Positions 5,407 to 5,976 of a DNA stretch of 5,976 nucleotides are shown piece after piece. The stretch is taken from contig JAUILJ010000545.1 in the NCBI GenBank assembly GCA_030433055.1, forward strand, positions 1-5,976. The letters run 5' to 3'. Position 1 is the first letter of the stretch. Each line of letters starts with the position of its first letter. This DNA comes from Polyangia bacterium (GTDB taxonomy: Bacteria; Myxococcota_A; Polyangia; Polyangiales; Polyangiaceae). The translations under genes were made by a program, and so were the position numbers. The notes beneath the pieces are model-generated. The model was given only the letters and a program-made list of their open reading frames with translations. It did not search any database and had not been told where the DNA came from.

Positions 5407-5425
5407 GCGCCCGGAAGACCGGCGC
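5407..5425 (+). terminator. Possible terminator hairpin after the regulator gene
   Basis: GCG-CCGG pairs with CCGG-CGC around an AAGA loop, with one bulged C (5410), starting 28 bases after the stop. A second small hairpin, GGTGT/ACACC around GGG, follows at 5446-5458. Neither has a U-tract, so termination is only suggested. If active, it would separate the regulator from the next gene. Confidence 0.3.
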
Positions 5426-5506
5426 GTATCCCGAGACGTAGGGACGGTGTGGGACACCTGGGCTCTTGCGGCGCCACGGTTTGAGGCCACATGATAGGGC
5501 ATCAGC

Positions 5507-5956
5507 GTGTCGGAACCCTTCACCATGCAGCGCCACACCGGCCGGGTGATCGAGGCCAGGGTCTTTGGCCTCTGGACGCGCGAGGACGCGGACGCCTACT
5601 CCCAGGCGCTGGCGGCCGAGGTTGCCCTGGCGCCCGCTACCATGCGACCGGTGCTGTGCGCGGATCATCGACCAGTTCGTATCTATCCCCAGCCCGCAGC
5701 AGATCGTCTGGTGGAGCTGTTCCAGAACATGAACACGCGGCTCGACCGCATCGCGATCCTCGTCTCCCGAACCAACGCCACGCTGTACCTACAGCTCCAA
5801 CGTTTCGTCCGCGAAGCCGGCTACGAGAACCGCAAGGTGATGCACGAACCGCCGGAGGCGCTCACGCACCTTCAGGACAGCTTGACCCCGGAGGAACGGG
5901 ACCGGGTACGCCGCTTCCTCGCGGAATATCACGACGAAGGTCAGAAGCCGTTCTGA
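5507..5956 (+). CDS. Small cytoplasmic protein, possible STAS/SpoIIAA-like fold (149 aa)
   Basis: The GTG at 5507 has AGGG 7 bases upstream. An ATG at 5525 is in frame but less well served. Residues ~8-125 show an alternating strand/helix pattern: a leading strand GRVIEARVFGLWTRED, a helix DADAYSQALAAEVA, a strand PVLCADHRPV and a helix AADRLVELFQNMN. A strand RIAILVS, a helix with LQLQRFVREAG and a late HLQDSLTPEERDRVRRFL complete it. This resembles STAS/SpoIIAA-like proteins, in which a strand often ends in a conserved Asp or Ser. These act as anti-anti-sigma factors or as unassigned cytoplasmic proteins. I see no clear conserved phosphoacceptor Ser, so an anti-anti-sigma role is not supported. 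There is no signal peptide or membrane segment. It lies 128 bases after the regulator on the same strand, behind a possible terminator. The coding call is good; the fold is tentative and the function unknown. Confidence 0.85.
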   Translation: MSEPFTMQRHTGRVIEARVFGLWTREDADAYSQALAAEVALAPATMRPVLCADHRPVRIYPQPAADRLVELFQNMNTRLDRIAILVSRTNATLYLQLQRFVREAGYENRKVMHEPPEALTHLQDSLTPEERDRVRRFLAEYHDEGQKPF

Positions 5957-5976
5957 CGTCGCGCTACAGGTCTGCG

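Overview
The window is GC-rich DNA with strongly GC-ending codons. It most likely comes from a myxobacterium (Myxococcota, probably the Polyangiales/Sorangiineae side). The best evidence is the secreted peptidase at 1583-2929. It ends in a Gly/Ser-rich linker followed by a MYXO-CTERM-type tail (a Gly-Cys-x-Cys motif, a short hydrophobic stretch, then an arginine cluster), a sorting signal typical of this phylum. The taxonomic call is inference from that tail and from composition.

Layout. (1) 1-83, + strand: the apparent last 26 codons of an unidentified gene. (2) 1165 down to 1, - strand: a tight three-gene operon. It encodes a 68-residue protein, a 208-residue helical protein whose C-terminal helix resembles EspA-like/translocator-associated proteins of type III secretion, and the start of a short TPR protein resembling SycD/LcrH-type translocator chaperones. 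The TPR frame runs into the + strand gene end, so it may be truncated or rearranged. (3) 1166-1582: a divergent intergenic region with several hairpins. (4) 1583-2929, +: exported M23 (LytM-like) zinc peptidase, then a golvesin/Xly-type domain, then the MYXO-CTERM tail. (5) 3374-2949, -: arfB, a ribosome-rescue hydrolase, convergent with the peptidase gene. (6) 3375-3917: a divergent control region holding an AT-rich hairpin and several inverted repeats. (7) 3918-5378, +: a regulator with an N-terminal LuxR-type HTH, a TolB/FlgO-like middle domain and C-terminal TPR-like helices. (8) 5507-5956, +: a small protein with a possible STAS/SpoIIAA-like fold.

How they fit together. The - strand operon looks like the edge of a type III secretion (or derived) locus: a secreted filament or translocator candidate beside a chaperone candidate. 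The peptidase is an envelope enzyme that acts outside the cytoplasm. arfB is housekeeping. The LuxR-TolB-TPR protein is probably a stand-alone one-component regulator, possibly autoregulated through the inverted repeat just upstream of its start. The last gene follows it in the same direction but behind a hairpin, so co-transcription is uncertain. No RNA gene, CRISPR array, insertion sequence or phage gene was seen.
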